A stretch of DNA of 64,000 nt from Bacillus paramycoides (GTDB lineage Bacteria > Bacillota > Bacilli > Bacillales > Bacillaceae_G), in NCBI RefSeq assembly GCF_001884235.1, contig NZ_MAOI01000070.1:59917-123916 (forward strand), in the 5' to 3' direction. The stretch's first letter is position 1. Each line of letters begins with the position of its first letter. Shown here in pieces: positions 22,559 through 30,203 of this stretch. The translations under genes and the position numbers were made by a program. The notes beneath the pieces are model-generated. The model was not told the DNA's origin, searched no databases, and saw only the letters and a list, made by a program, of their open reading frames with translations.

Positions 22559-22662
22559 ATTTTTATATAAAGTGAAACTTTAATTAGTGGGGGTTTTGTC
22601 CGTCCCCCACTGATTATTAGCCCACACCAATCATAAATCACGTGTGCTTTTTGCTTTTCAAT

Positions 22663-22691
22663 CACCTCAAACTCGTACATTACATATGATG
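22663..22691 (+). promoter_or_regulatory. Sigma-K-like promoter of dpaAB
   Basis: CACC (22663-22666) and CATATGATG (22683-22691) are 16 nt apart. They fit the mother-cell sigma-K consensus mACm-N16-CATAnnnTA except for the last base. In B. subtilis the spoVF operon is sigma-K dependent, so the site is where one would expect it. Assignment is by eye. Confidence 0.5.
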
Positions 22692-22755
22692 TGGAGGAAA
22701 AAGAAAAAGTAGGCATTTTTCTTATAAATGAAAGAAAAAGAAGGTGAATTAGGGA

Positions 22756-23658
22756 ATGTTGACTGAGATGCATATTGCTGTCATAGGAGGAGATGCACGG
22801 CAGCTAGAAGTAATTCGCAAGCTAGTCGAACTGGACGCGAAACTTTCATTAATAGGGTTTGAACAGTTAGATCATGGCTTCACAGGGGCAGCAAAAGAAA
22901 GTATACAAGATTTAGATTTCACTTCTTTAGATGCGATTATTTTGCCGGTTGCAGGGACGAATGCCAAAGGAGAAGTAGATACTATTTTTTCAAATGAAAA
23001 AGTTTCCATAACGAAAGAACAAATTGAAAAGACGCCAGAAAACTTTACTATATATTCAGGTATTGGTACACCTTACTTGGAAAATCTCGTGTCTACTACA
23101 AATCGCAAACTGGTAAAATTATTTGATCGTGATGATGTTGCAATCTATAACTCTATTCCGACTGTAGAAGGTACATTAATGATGGTTATTCAACATACTG
23201 ATTACACAATTCATGGGTCGAATGTAATGGTTTTAGGATTTGGTAGAACTGGTATGAGTGTAGCAAGAGCCTTTCAATCATTAGGAGCACATGTCAAAGT
23301 TGGAGCGAGACGTTCGGAACATATTGCTCGTATTACAGAAATGATGTTTTCTCCTTTTCATATGCAAGACATTGAGAAAGAAGTAAGCAATATCGATATT
23401 GTTATTAATACAATTCCGCATCTCGTGGTAACGGCAAGTGTACTTTCACGGATGCCTGCTCACACGTTAGTTATAGATTTGGCTTCTAAGCCAGGTGGAA
23501 CGGACTTTCGTTATGCGGAAAAGCGAGGCGTGAAGGCACTATTAGCACCTGGTCTTCCTGGAATTGTTGCACCGAAAACAGCTGGGCAAATTTTAGCGAA
23601 TGTTCTTTCTCAGTTATTAATAGCAGATGCAAGTGCAAAGGAGGAGGATGAGAAATGA
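22756..23658 (+). CDS. dpaA: Dipicolinate synthase subunit A
   Basis: Makes dipicolinic acid together with DpaB from the diaminopimelate-pathway intermediate, in the mother cell during late sporulation. The 300-aa protein has an N-terminal domain (IAVIGGDARQLEVIRKL) and an NAD(P)-binding Rossmann domain near residue 157 (MVLGFGRTGMSVARA). GGTGA precedes the ATG. It overlaps dpaB by 4 nt. The gene itself is intact. Confidence 0.95.
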   Translation: MLTEMHIAVIGGDARQLEVIRKLVELDAKLSLIGFEQLDHGFTGAAKESIQDLDFTSLDAIILPVAGTNAKGEVDTIFSNEKVSITKEQIEKTPENFTIYSGIGTPYLENLVSTTNRKLVKLFDRDDVAIYNSIPTVEGTLMMVIQHTDYTIHGSNVMVLGFGRTGMSVARAFQSLGAHVKVGARRSEHIARITEMMFSPFHMQDIEKEVSNIDIVINTIPHLVVTASVLSRMPAHTLVIDLASKPGGTDFRYAEKRGVKALLAPGLPGIVAPKTAGQILANVLSQLLIADASAKEEDEK

Positions 23659-24095
23659 GTTTGAAGGGGAAACGAATTGGCTTCGGATTTACAGGTTCAC
23701 ATTGTACGTATGAGGAAGTTATGCCGCATCTAGAAAAGTTAATTGCAGAAGGTGCGGAAGTGCGTCCAGTTGTCTCTTATACTGTCGAATCAACAAATAC
23801 TAGATTTGGCGAAGGGGCAGAATGGATTAAAAGGATTGAAGAAATAACGGGATTTAAAGCAATAAATTCAATTGTCGGAGCAGAACCATTAGGACCGAAA
23901 ATCCCGCTAGATTGTATGGTAATTGCTCCTTTAACTGGAAATTCGATGAGTAAATTTGCTAACGCGATGACAGATTCTCCAGTATTAATGGCGGCGAAGG
24001 CGACGCTTAGAAATGGAAAGCCTGTTGTGTTGGCTGTATCGACGAATGATGCTTTAGGTCTTAATGGGGTAAATCTAATTACACCAACAAGGTGA
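23655..24095 (+). pseudogene. dpaB: Dipicolinate synthase subunit B, 5' part interrupted by prophage
   Basis: Flavoprotein-like subunit of dipicolinate synthase (SpoVFB). The reading frame matches the family (MSLKGKRIGFGFTGSHCTYEE; APLTGNSMSKFANAMTDSP) up to NGVNL at residue 141 (24077). It then runs into five foreign codons and a stop, whereas intact Bacillus proteins are about 200 residues. The break coincides with the start of the prophage, whose serine recombinase ends 18 nt beyond the frame. The 3' part should lie beyond the right end of the prophage, outside the window. Precise excision would restore the gene. Confidence 0.9.
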
Positions 24096-24112
24096 CAACA
24101 AAGCATAAACGC
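24066..24112. other. Left attachment junction of the prophage in dpaB
   Basis: Host dpaB sequence ends close to 24077, and prophage sequence follows into the recombinase stop at 24113. The core shared with the right junction cannot be defined because that junction is not in the window. The short repeat ACCaacaaGGT at 24084-24094 lies just inside and may be part of the recombinase binding site. Confidence 0.6.
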
Positions 24113-25660
24113 TTATATGTCGCCATCTTGAGGGAGCTTAGGGTAAAGCACAAGTTCGAAATCATCGAGCCTTTGCCACTTTTCCTTTTTATAAACAGCC
24201 TTTTCTAAAACCGACTTTAGGAGGCTGTTTTTCTTTTTTGGATCATCTGTTTTAAAGTATAGATCAAGAACATGCTCTACTTGAGGAATTGTATCTTTCT
24301 TCACTTTTTCCTTCTTAATTTCTGTTTTAATTTCTTTCTTTAAGTTTTCCATCGTGGAAGTAATTTCAGTAATGCGATCAGAAACTACATTCGAACGTTC
24401 TAAAAACATATCGACTGTGTAAACGCCACGTTCTAATAAATCATGTAAATTACCTTTTTGTTTTTGGACATCCACTAATTCTTTTTCAAGCTTACGTAAT
24501 GCAGCTTCATTCATTTGAATAACTTGTGTTTCTTTTAATTTGTCATCTTGCTTATGTTTTTCAAAATCAGCTTTATAGTTGATGTACCATTCTTTTAATG
24601 CCTCGAGTAAACGCTTCTCAATTAATTCCGTATAGCTTGATTTGTTTTCGCAACCGCGATGCTTACAATCCATCGTTTCTTTTCGGTTCTTCGGATAACG
24701 TTGGACCATACTATAACCACATTTACTACATTTAATAATACCAGCTAGTGGATTTTTAATTCCATTCGTATTGTAAGGAACGTGATACCTTGAATTTAAT
24801 TTTTCTTGTACTTGTTCAAACAAGCTTTCGGGTATGATAGGCTCATGTTTTCCATCAGCAATAATCCAATCTGATTTATCTTGTCTTGCACAGCTACGTT
24901 TTACAGCATCAGGCCGTTTTACTTCTTTTCGCTTTTGCCATGTTACTTTTCCGATGTACACATTATTCTTTAATATATCTAAGATACTATAAGGATTCCA
25001 ATCATTCTCTAACTTACTTTTGTAGCCAAGGTCATTTAACTTGTTTCTAATTGCACTCGCACCCATATCTTCATTTGCATACCAATCAAATATCATTCTT
25101 ACAACAGAAGCTTCTTCTGAATTAATCGTTAACGTACGCTCTCGCTTATTTAAACGATGGATATCATATCCGAATGGCGCATGTGTGCCAAGGTAATTTC
25201 CAGCCTCTACACTTGCGATACGGCCGCGTTGCATACGACGTGTAATAATCTTTAACTCCTTACGTGCCATAAACGCTTCAAATTCGCTATATTCTTCGTC
25301 CCACTCATCATTAAGGTCATAAGTCTTCCTAGGTGTCATAATCTTCGTATTCGAGCGTTTAAACGTTTCTAAAATGATTCCTTGCTCCTTCATACCACCA
25401 CGACCTAAACGGTCCATATCCATACAAAGAACAACATCATATTTGTTATCTTCAATTTCTTCAAGCAGCGCTAACATCTCAGGACGTTTCACTAAGCTCT
25501 CACCAGAAACGATTTCCTCACGGACAGCTAAAACATTTAAGTTCATTTCCTTGGCAATTTTCAGCAGGGTAGAGCGGTGCTTTGCTAACGTTTCACCTTC
25601 GCCACGTGCTTCAGCTTCGAGATCGGCGCGGGATTTACGTAGATAGATTGCAGTTTTCAT
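24113..25660 (-). CDS. Large serine recombinase (prophage integrase)
   Basis: 515-residue site-specific recombinase of the resolvase/invertase superfamily. The N-terminal catalytic domain has the nucleophile Ser10 in YLRKSRAD and arginines in MDRLGRGGM. The recombinase domain begins near residue 155 (YLGTHAPFGYDI). A zinc ribbon follows near residues 310-340 (CSKCGY...CKHRGC), then a C-terminal coiled coil (about 375-460), the usual order in phage serine integrases. RBS AGGAGG precedes the ATG. A minus-strand TATAAT lies at 25690-25685 with only a weak -35. Its position beside the broken dpaB makes it the enzyme that inserted, and probably excises, this element. Confidence 0.93.
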   Translation of the reverse strand: MKTAIYLRKSRADLEAEARGEGETLAKHRSTLLKIAKEMNLNVLAVREEIVSGESLVKRPEMLALLEEIEDNKYDVVLCMDMDRLGRGGMKEQGIILETFKRSNTKIMTPRKTYDLNDEWDEEYSEFEAFMARKELKIITRRMQRGRIASVEAGNYLGTHAPFGYDIHRLNKRERTLTINSEEASVVRMIFDWYANEDMGASAIRNKLNDLGYKSKLENDWNPYSILDILKNNVYIGKVTWQKRKEVKRPDAVKRSCARQDKSDWIIADGKHEPIIPESLFEQVQEKLNSRYHVPYNTNGIKNPLAGIIKCSKCGYSMVQRYPKNRKETMDCKHRGCENKSSYTELIEKRLLEALKEWYINYKADFEKHKQDDKLKETQVIQMNEAALRKLEKELVDVQKQKGNLHDLLERGVYTVDMFLERSNVVSDRITEITSTMENLKKEIKTEIKKEKVKKDTIPQVEHVLDLYFKTDDPKKKNSLLKSVLEKAVYKKEKWQRLDDFELVLYPKLPQDGDI

Positions 25661-25734
25661 AATTAGACCTCCTTGTTAGTAGTTATTATATAGAAAGTTA
25701 AGATGCTAAAGAAGTAAGTGTACTTAATAGTAAA

Positions 25735-25765
25735 ATATAAAGCCCCCAAAAGGGACTTTATATGA
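25735..25765. terminator. Hairpin between recombinase promoter region and the next gene
   Basis: TAAAGCCCCCAAAAGGGACTTTA forms a stem of about 9 bp with one mismatch and A/T-rich flanks, so it may stop transcription in either direction. Confidence 0.45.
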
Positions 25766-25829
25766 ATAAATATTTATGAAGTTATGTATTTTTACCTTCA
25801 TTTGATAAAATGAAAAGAGGAGGTTTTTT

Positions 25830-25961
25830 ATGAATCAATTTTTTAATGACTTTATTAATTTAACTCAAGGTCAGTTGTTAGTTAAATATTGGTGGTTATG
25901 GTTAATTATAATTTGTAGCACTATTTTTGTTGCGTATTTAAGGTTTGATAGAAATGGTTAA
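25830..25961 (+). CDS. 43-aa single-pass membrane peptide
   Basis: Short ORF with a strong RBS (AGAGGAGGT). The peptide begins MNQFFNDFINLTQGQ and has one membrane helix (about residues 20-37, WWLWLIIICSTIFVAYL) and a short basic tail. It is on the opposite strand from its neighbours and its stop abuts the end of the following minus-strand gene. It does not resemble anything I can name. Small membrane peptides in this slot between integrase and repressor can act in exclusion or as toxins, but nothing in the sequence proves it. Confidence 0.55.
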   Translation: MNQFFNDFINLTQGQLLVKYWWLWLIIICSTIFVAYLRFDRNG

Positions 25962-26599
25962 TCCTTTTTTAAGCAAAATTGTACGAATTTTATTCCATAA
26001 TCAGTAATTTTAACATAGGTATCATGAGTCATTTTACCTGTGAAATCTGTCTTGAATCGCTCTCCCATTTCAATAAAACCATATGATTGCAAACGGTGCA
26101 TTGCACCTAGTTTTTCATAATTACTCGTTGCACCCGAGATAACGGAATCTACAATTACTCTTTCATATTGATCGAAAAGGTATAAGATACTGTTGCACTC
26201 TATTAAAGTCATCTTTGCTAAAGTATCTAAAAAGAATTTTTTGTTATCATAGTTAACTTGTTTTGGATGTAAGACGTTATTTATGAAATAAGTTTTAAAA
26301 TAGTTCCGTTTTTCTTCAACATGTTCACGTTCAACTTTTTCATTTAAATCTTCAATGATACTTAGTAGTTCATCCATATCAAGAGTTGCCGATGAATTTT
26401 GTTCGGAAGTTTTTAGAGCAATCATTTCTTCTGATAGCTCATTATAAAAAGATTCAAGTCGCTTAAGTTTCTTTTCTTTTTGATAACCATAGAAAGATGT
26501 TGAAATAGCCCCACCGATAGTTGGAATTAGTTGTAAGCAGGCTTCTATGCCTAGATGTACTTTTTCTTTTGGAGTTAATTTAACGTCGTTAGGATTCAT
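25958..26599 (-). CDS. Hypothetical protein in the lysogeny region
   Basis: 213-residue protein with no family I recognise. A short apolar segment near residues 18-34 (ACLQLIPTIGGAISTSF) could touch the membrane. It is followed by a charged, probably helical region and a C-terminal part resembling a winged helix (LQSYGFIEMGERF...KITDYGIKFVQF). GAAGTGAT precedes the ATG at 26599. It lies between the integrase and repressor, expressed with the prophage-maintenance strand, and is a candidate for superinfection immunity. Confidence 0.7.
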   Translation of the reverse strand: MNPNDVKLTPKEKVHLGIEACLQLIPTIGGAISTSFYGYQKEKKLKRLESFYNELSEEMIALKTSEQNSSATLDMDELLSIIEDLNEKVEREHVEEKRNYFKTYFINNVLHPKQVNYDNKKFFLDTLAKMTLIECNSILYLFDQYERVIVDSVISGATSNYEKLGAMHRLQSYGFIEMGERFKTDFTGKMTHDTYVKITDYGIKFVQFCLKKD

Positions 26600-26674
26600 T
26601 ATAATCACTTCTTTCGTTTATATTTTCTCTAATAAAAAATTCATTGGCTAGGAGAAGTTTATAAAAATGATATT

Positions 26675-27562
26675 TTATTGAATAGTAACAAATTTCGTAA
26701 AGAATGCCTTACGTTTTGTCTTATCATATACGTATGGATCGTCAAACTTTTTGACCCAAGATTTGTCTTCAACTTTTAAATCTTCAATTTTAAAGCCTAA
26801 GTGTGTATTTAAAGATTTTCTATCCAAGTTGATATTGTATGTTTTTCCTTCATATGGAAGAGTCATCTTTACAGCATTTAAATCTGGAAATTGTCTTAGT
26901 AATCTTGCAGGTTCGCTTACAAATATTTTCTCAATAGTATTTCCAGTTGAAAAATATTGTTTATATTGTTCTTCTGTATTTAAGCTAGTAGGGTTAGCTG
27001 ATTTATAGGATGCAAATGAATCATGGAATGTAATTTCAGCCTCATTATTGTTAAGTTTCATTTCTTTAATAAAGCTGCTACCTCTGATGTTTTTAGCGTA
27101 AGACACGAACTCTTTTTGCTTTTCATCAGCATCCTTTTGTTCTTTAGCCTTTTGTTTTTCTTCGGCTTTTAGCTTTTCATCAGCTTCTTTTTGCTCTTTA
27201 GCCTTTTGTTTCTCTTCAGCTTTTAGCTTTTCATCAGCTTCTTTTTGCTCTTTAGCTTTTTGTTTCTCTTCGGCTTTTAGCTTTTCATCAGCTTCTTTTT
27301 GTTCTTTATCTTTTTGTTTTTCTTCGGCCTTTAGCTTTTCTTCAGCTTTTTGTTTAGCGAGAATTTCTTGTTTTTCTTGTGGTGTAATGTTCATGTTAAC
27401 TACAATTAATGAAATGATAGATAAAACAAAAGCTATACCTGTAAGCTTAAAGTATTTCTTAGTGGTTGGTTTCTTTTTTAAACGAAACACTAATGATGTA
27501 ATTAGTAAAATGAACGTGGCTATCATTGCTATTGCAAATAGAAATGAGAAAAATATTTTCAT
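26675..27562 (-). CDS. Membrane protein with lysine/glutamate 18-residue repeats
   Basis: 295 residues. Two hydrophobic helices near the N-terminus (residues 3-26 and about 43-60) are followed by a long charged coiled coil made of four near-identical 18-residue units (EKLKAEEKQKAKEQKEAD), then a globular C-terminal domain of about 140 residues (FVSYAKNIRGSSFIKEMKLN onwards). The topology suggests membrane anchoring with a stalk and an exposed head. Genes in this position between integrase and repressor in lactococcal and streptococcal phages often encode superinfection exclusion proteins. That role is inferred from position only. Confidence 0.8.
   Translation of the reverse strand: MKIFFSFLFAIAMIATFILLITSLVFRLKKKPTTKKYFKLTGIAFVLSIISLIVVNMNITPQEKQEILAKQKAEEKLKAEEKQKDKEQKEADEKLKAEEKQKAKEQKEADEKLKAEEKQKAKEQKEADEKLKAEEKQKAKEQKDADEKQKEFVSYAKNIRGSSFIKEMKLNNNEAEITFHDSFASYKSANPTSLNTEEQYKQYFSTGNTIEKIFVSEPARLLRQFPDLNAVKMTLPYEGKTYNINLDRKSLNTHLGFKIEDLKVEDKSWVKKFDDPYVYDKTKRKAFFTKFVTIQ
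27125..27340. repeat. Four tandem 54-bp coding repeats
   Basis: Units at 27125-27178, 27179-27232, 27233-27286 and 27287-27340 encode 18-residue blocks of the stalk of the membrane protein on the minus strand. The units differ at only a few bases each, so copy number is likely to vary between strains. Confidence 0.85.
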
Positions 27563-27604
27563 CTATGTAACTCCTAACTTATAAAGTTGTATTTTAAATT
27601 CATA

Positions 27605-28033
27605 TTAATAGGTTTTTAAACGAGCAAAATTTTCTGGAATCCCATAGATTTCAGCTATTTCTTGAATTGATAGATTAGTATCTTGATATTCAGAAATCAT
27701 TTCATCAGGTAATAAGAGCTCGACTGCAAATGTATTTGCTTCAATCTCTAACCTATCTACAGAATACAGAGTTTTATTTCTTAAAAATGGGGTATTTGCT
27801 TTTGGGTGTAATAGGGCATGTCCAAGTTCATGAGCACACACAAAACGTTGAGTAGTTTCGTCGATTTGATTATTAATATGAATGAATTTAAAGCGTTTGT
27901 ATGTGTTGTAAAAACCAAGAGTATTCCCAAGGTCTTCAAACAACACTATAATATTTTTTCGTCTAGCAATTTCAAATGGATTTGTTGTTTCATGTTTTTC
28001 TGCGATTTTGAGTGCGTATTCTTTAATTTCCAT
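27605..28033 (-). CDS. ImmA/IrrE-family metallopeptidase
   Basis: 142-residue zinc peptidase with HELGH at residues 68-72 and a downstream glutamate helix (RLEIEANTFAVELLLPDEM). In ICEBs1 and phage phi105, ImmA cleaves the neighbouring repressor ImmR upon DNA damage. Here the gene lies 12 nt downstream of an Xre repressor in the same orientation, the same pairing. RBS GGAGCG. It probably controls induction of this prophage. Confidence 0.9.
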   Translation of the reverse strand: MEIKEYALKIAEKHETTNPFEIARRKNIIVLFEDLGNTLGFYNTYKRFKFIHINNQIDETTQRFVCAHELGHALLHPKANTPFLRNKTLYSVDRLEIEANTFAVELLLPDEMISEYQDTNLSIQEIAEIYGIPENFARLKTY

Positions 28034-28045
28034 TTCTCGCTCCGT

Positions 28046-28504
28046 TCAATCTTTTTTATACTTGTTTGGAGTGAATTTTTGTTTTGCTAATTGTTTTGCC
28101 ATGCGCATTGAGTTCTCCAGAGAAATACGAATCATTTCTTTTGTATGGTCGTCTATTGGTTCTCCATCAAACATTAACGCTTCATCACTGTTTTCTAAAT
28201 CCTTTAATGTTTTTTCTAAGTCACGTGCAATATCACGTTCATCTTTAGGAGATAATTTAATATCGTTTGGTTTATTAAGATAACCAATTTCCTCTAATAA
28301 ATTTGTCTTATCTTTATTTATAGCTTTAGCAATTTGCTCAATGACAGCTAATGTTGGCTCAACAGGTTTTCCATTTCGAGGGTCTATACCCTTTTCTAAT
28401 TTATCTATATAAGAATGGCTTAGTTGGCAACGTGTAGCAAATTCTCTTAATGAAAGGTTACGTTCTTGACGGTATTCACGTATTATCATGCCTAATGTTT
28501 TCAT
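28046..28504 (-). CDS. Xre-family lysogeny repressor (ImmR-like)
   Basis: 152 residues. An N-terminal helix-turn-helix spans about residues 5-65 (LSLREFATRCQLSHSYIDKLEKG), and the rest (ERDIARDLEKTLKDLE...) is helical and probably mediates oligomerisation or recognition by ImmA. RBS AAGGAGGG. It is divergent from a Cro-like gene across a region of 139 nt with palindromic operators, the standard lysogeny switch. Confidence 0.88.
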   Translation of the reverse strand: MKTLGMIIREYRQERNLSLREFATRCQLSHSYIDKLEKGIDPRNGKPVEPTLAVIEQIAKAINKDKTNLLEEIGYLNKPNDIKLSPKDERDIARDLEKTLKDLENSDEALMFDGEPIDDHTKEMIRISLENSMRMAKQLAKQKFTPNKYKKD

Positions 28505-28522
28505 ATCTTGTCCCTCCTTGAA

Positions 28523-28532
28523 TACAATTGTA
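28523..28532. promoter_or_regulatory. Operator candidate at the repressor promoter
   Basis: Perfect palindrome TACAATTGTA. On the minus strand it contains TACAAT, a likely -10 of the repressor promoter, so binding here would give autoregulation. It shares the TACA/TGTA ends with the second site at 28586-28603. Confidence 0.5.
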
Positions 28533-28576
28533 ATCTATCGTTTACAAAAAAGCTAAAAAAACAATGTACTTCATGG

Positions 28577-28605
28577 TTGACGTAATGTATTCAACGGAGT
28601 ACAAT
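28577..28605 (+). promoter_or_regulatory. Early rightward promoter with embedded operator
   Basis: TTGACG (28577-28582) and TACAAT (28600-28605) are spaced 17 nt. The quasi-palindrome TGTATTCAACGGAGTACA (28586-28603) fills the spacer and overlaps the -10, an ideal repression site. It would drive the Cro-like gene and the early operon. Confidence 0.75.
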
Positions 28606-28643
28606 TTATTTTGTAATCAAATGAATACATAGGTGGTGATTGA

Positions 28644-28823
28644 ATGAACCATGTAGCAAAAATTCGTAAACAATTGAATATGTCACAAGACTCACTTTCT
28701 AAAAAAGCGAAGGTATCAAGGCCATATTTATCTAATATTGAAAATTTGAAAGTACAACCTAGTGTCGGGGCTGCCATTAGAATCGCTAAAGTTTTAAATA
28801 AGCGGGTTGAGGATCTTTTTTAA
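28644..28823 (+). CDS. Cro-like Xre-family regulator
   Basis: 59-residue protein that is essentially one helix-turn-helix (KIRKQLNMSQDSLSKKAKVSRPYLSNIE). TAGGTGGTG precedes the ATG at 28644. It is the first gene rightward of the operator region, divergent from the repressor, as Cro proteins are. Confidence 0.85.
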   Translation: MNHVAKIRKQLNMSQDSLSKKAKVSRPYLSNIENLKVQPSVGAAIRIAKVLNKRVEDLF

Positions 28824-28860
28824 TTAAAATGTAAACCATAGTGTACAAAGGGGTGAGAAA

Positions 28861-29109
28861 ATGCCATCAACTAACATGGCAGTACCAACAGATCAGTCGC
28901 ATAAACATATAAAAAGCACTTCAAGAGGTGACACCATGAGCCAACAAGAAGAATATGCAGCGACTTATGAATTTGGAAAAACGAAAGTCCATGTTGTGGC
29001 TCCTGAGCCAAAATCGCAAAAGGATATTGATAAACTCCTTCAAGCATATTACAAGGCTGGTTGGGCCATCATCAAAGAAATGCAAGTGAAAGAAAACATT
29101 GAGGAATAG
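28861..29109 (+). CDS. Small early phage protein
   Basis: 82 residues from ATG 28861 (RBS AAAGGGGTGAG). An internal ATG at 28936 also has a good RBS (AGAGGTGAC) and would give 57 residues starting MSQQEEYAATYEFGKTKVHV; this C-terminal part looks like the folded domain. The first 25 residues are serine/threonine-rich and unremarkable. I do not recognise a family. It lies in the early operon. Confidence 0.65.
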   Translation: MPSTNMAVPTDQSHKHIKSTSRGDTMSQQEEYAATYEFGKTKVHVVAPEPKSQKDIDKLLQAYYKAGWAIIKEMQVKENIEE

Positions 29110-29199
29110 TTCCTCTCTTTTTACATGAAAAATAGACAAGTTACATATGTACTAAATTCATTGTAACCATTTGAAAACTAAATATGGAGGCGAACAGAT

Positions 29200-29787
29200 A
29201 TGGGAACAAGCATATACTGCAATTCAGCAATAGGGGAATTATTACAGAATGCTAGAGAATGTTGTGATAATGTTCAGCTGAAAACGAAGAAAGGACTATC
29301 TAAGTACCTTGGTATTACACATGAAAGATTAACCCGTATTGAATCTGGACTTTCTAAACCAGAATTTGAGCTTGCGATGGATTGGTGTCATGCAACAGGA
29401 GCAAAGTTGAATCAACAAGCGATTAAACATATTTATGGTGTTGGGTTACCGCCTACAGATCCACGTTTAACTCAAGATGTAAATCTACAATTGATGAACT
29501 ACATTAAACAGGCTGAAGAGGGGATTATAGCAGCGAAGGAAATCATGAACTTACAAGTTGCAACAAGGTCATGGAAGCTGGACGAAAAGAAGAAATATGA
29601 ATACGCAGTTCATGCAAAAGAAATCTTCGATACAATCCAAGCTACTCAATGTGTAGTACAAGCTCTTGAGCAGGTTCATTTTGGCATTATGGAACAAATA
29701 CAAAGAAGTTGGTTGCAAAAGGCTATGGCGGAGAACGTCATTATTCAATCGGTGGATAGCTTAATGACTTTAACAAAGGTGCTGTAA
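29200..29787 (+). CDS. Helix-turn-helix early regulator
   Basis: 195 residues with an N-terminal Xre-like HTH (TKKGLSKYLGITHERLTRIESGLSKPEFELAMDW, about residues 27-65) and a helical C-terminal part. ATGGAGGCG precedes the ATG. It is likely a DNA-binding regulator of early phage genes; the target is unknown. Spacing of 13 nt to the next gene suggests one operon. Confidence 0.75.
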   Translation: MGTSIYCNSAIGELLQNARECCDNVQLKTKKGLSKYLGITHERLTRIESGLSKPEFELAMDWCHATGAKLNQQAIKHIYGVGLPPTDPRLTQDVNLQLMNYIKQAEEGIIAAKEIMNLQVATRSWKLDEKKKYEYAVHAKEIFDTIQATQCVVQALEQVHFGIMEQIQRSWLQKAMAENVIIQSVDSLMTLTKVL

Positions 29788-29800
29788 AGGGGGAAGGAAA

Positions 29801-30022
29801 ATGACTGTAGATTATAAGAAACCAAGTTTAAGAGAATATAAGGAACTAATTCGCTATGATGCAAAACTAGCTGGTGAGATTAAAATAGCGAAAATGCTTG
29901 GTGAGGATTCAAAATCAGTTGAATTAAAGCAAGAGAAGAAATTGTTGGGGATTCGAATCAAAATTATTGAAGCATCATTCATTTTGAAACATAAATGGGC
30001 AAAAGAAAAAGCTACCGCCTAG
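29801..30022 (+). CDS. Hypothetical early protein
   Basis: 73-residue, lysine-rich helical protein (MTVDYKKPSLREYKELIRYD) preceded by AAGGGGGAAGG. No family recognised. It lies directly after the HTH gene and before the first copy of the hairpin element. Confidence 0.65.
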   Translation: MTVDYKKPSLREYKELIRYDAKLAGEIKIAKMLGEDSKSVELKQEKKLLGIRIKIIEASFILKHKWAKEKATA

Positions 30023-30080
30023 ACAACAGTAGCTCAGAAATATATCGATAAAGCAATTATAACATTATATAAATATTTTG

Positions 30081-30175
30081 GACAAGCACTGTGCTTGTCG
30101 TTATGACCAGAAAGGGAGTGTTCCTCCCATACCTCTACAATGTTCCTTTCTGGTTGTAACGATGTGCACAACATT
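30081..30175 (+). ncRNA. Structured intergenic RNA element, copy 1
   Basis: Three hairpins in a row: a short one (GACAAGC...GCTTGTC, 30081-30099), a long one built on CGTTATGACCAGAAAGG pairing with CCTTTCTGGTTGTAACG, and a small one (GATGT...ACATT). The arrangement recurs at 30783-30878, where the third stem keeps its pairing through compensatory changes. It sits about 20 nt before the RBS of the Tad2-like gene. There is no T run, so it is not a standard terminator. Confidence 0.65.
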
Positions 30176-30203
30176 AATTTAACAAGAAGTGAGGTGGGAA
30201 ATT

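Noticed and set aside
22586-22611. AGTGGGGG/CCCCCACT hairpin as a riboswitch
   Set aside because: It is a single plain hairpin without further conserved elements and lies upstream of the likely sigma-K promoter, so it is not in the dpaA leader.
22663-25690. Sigma-E or sigma-K promoter for the serine recombinase
   Set aside because: The upstream region of the recombinase shows TATATAATA, but no ACm element at 16-17 nt and no sigma-E pattern, so mother-cell control of its promoter is not supported by sight.
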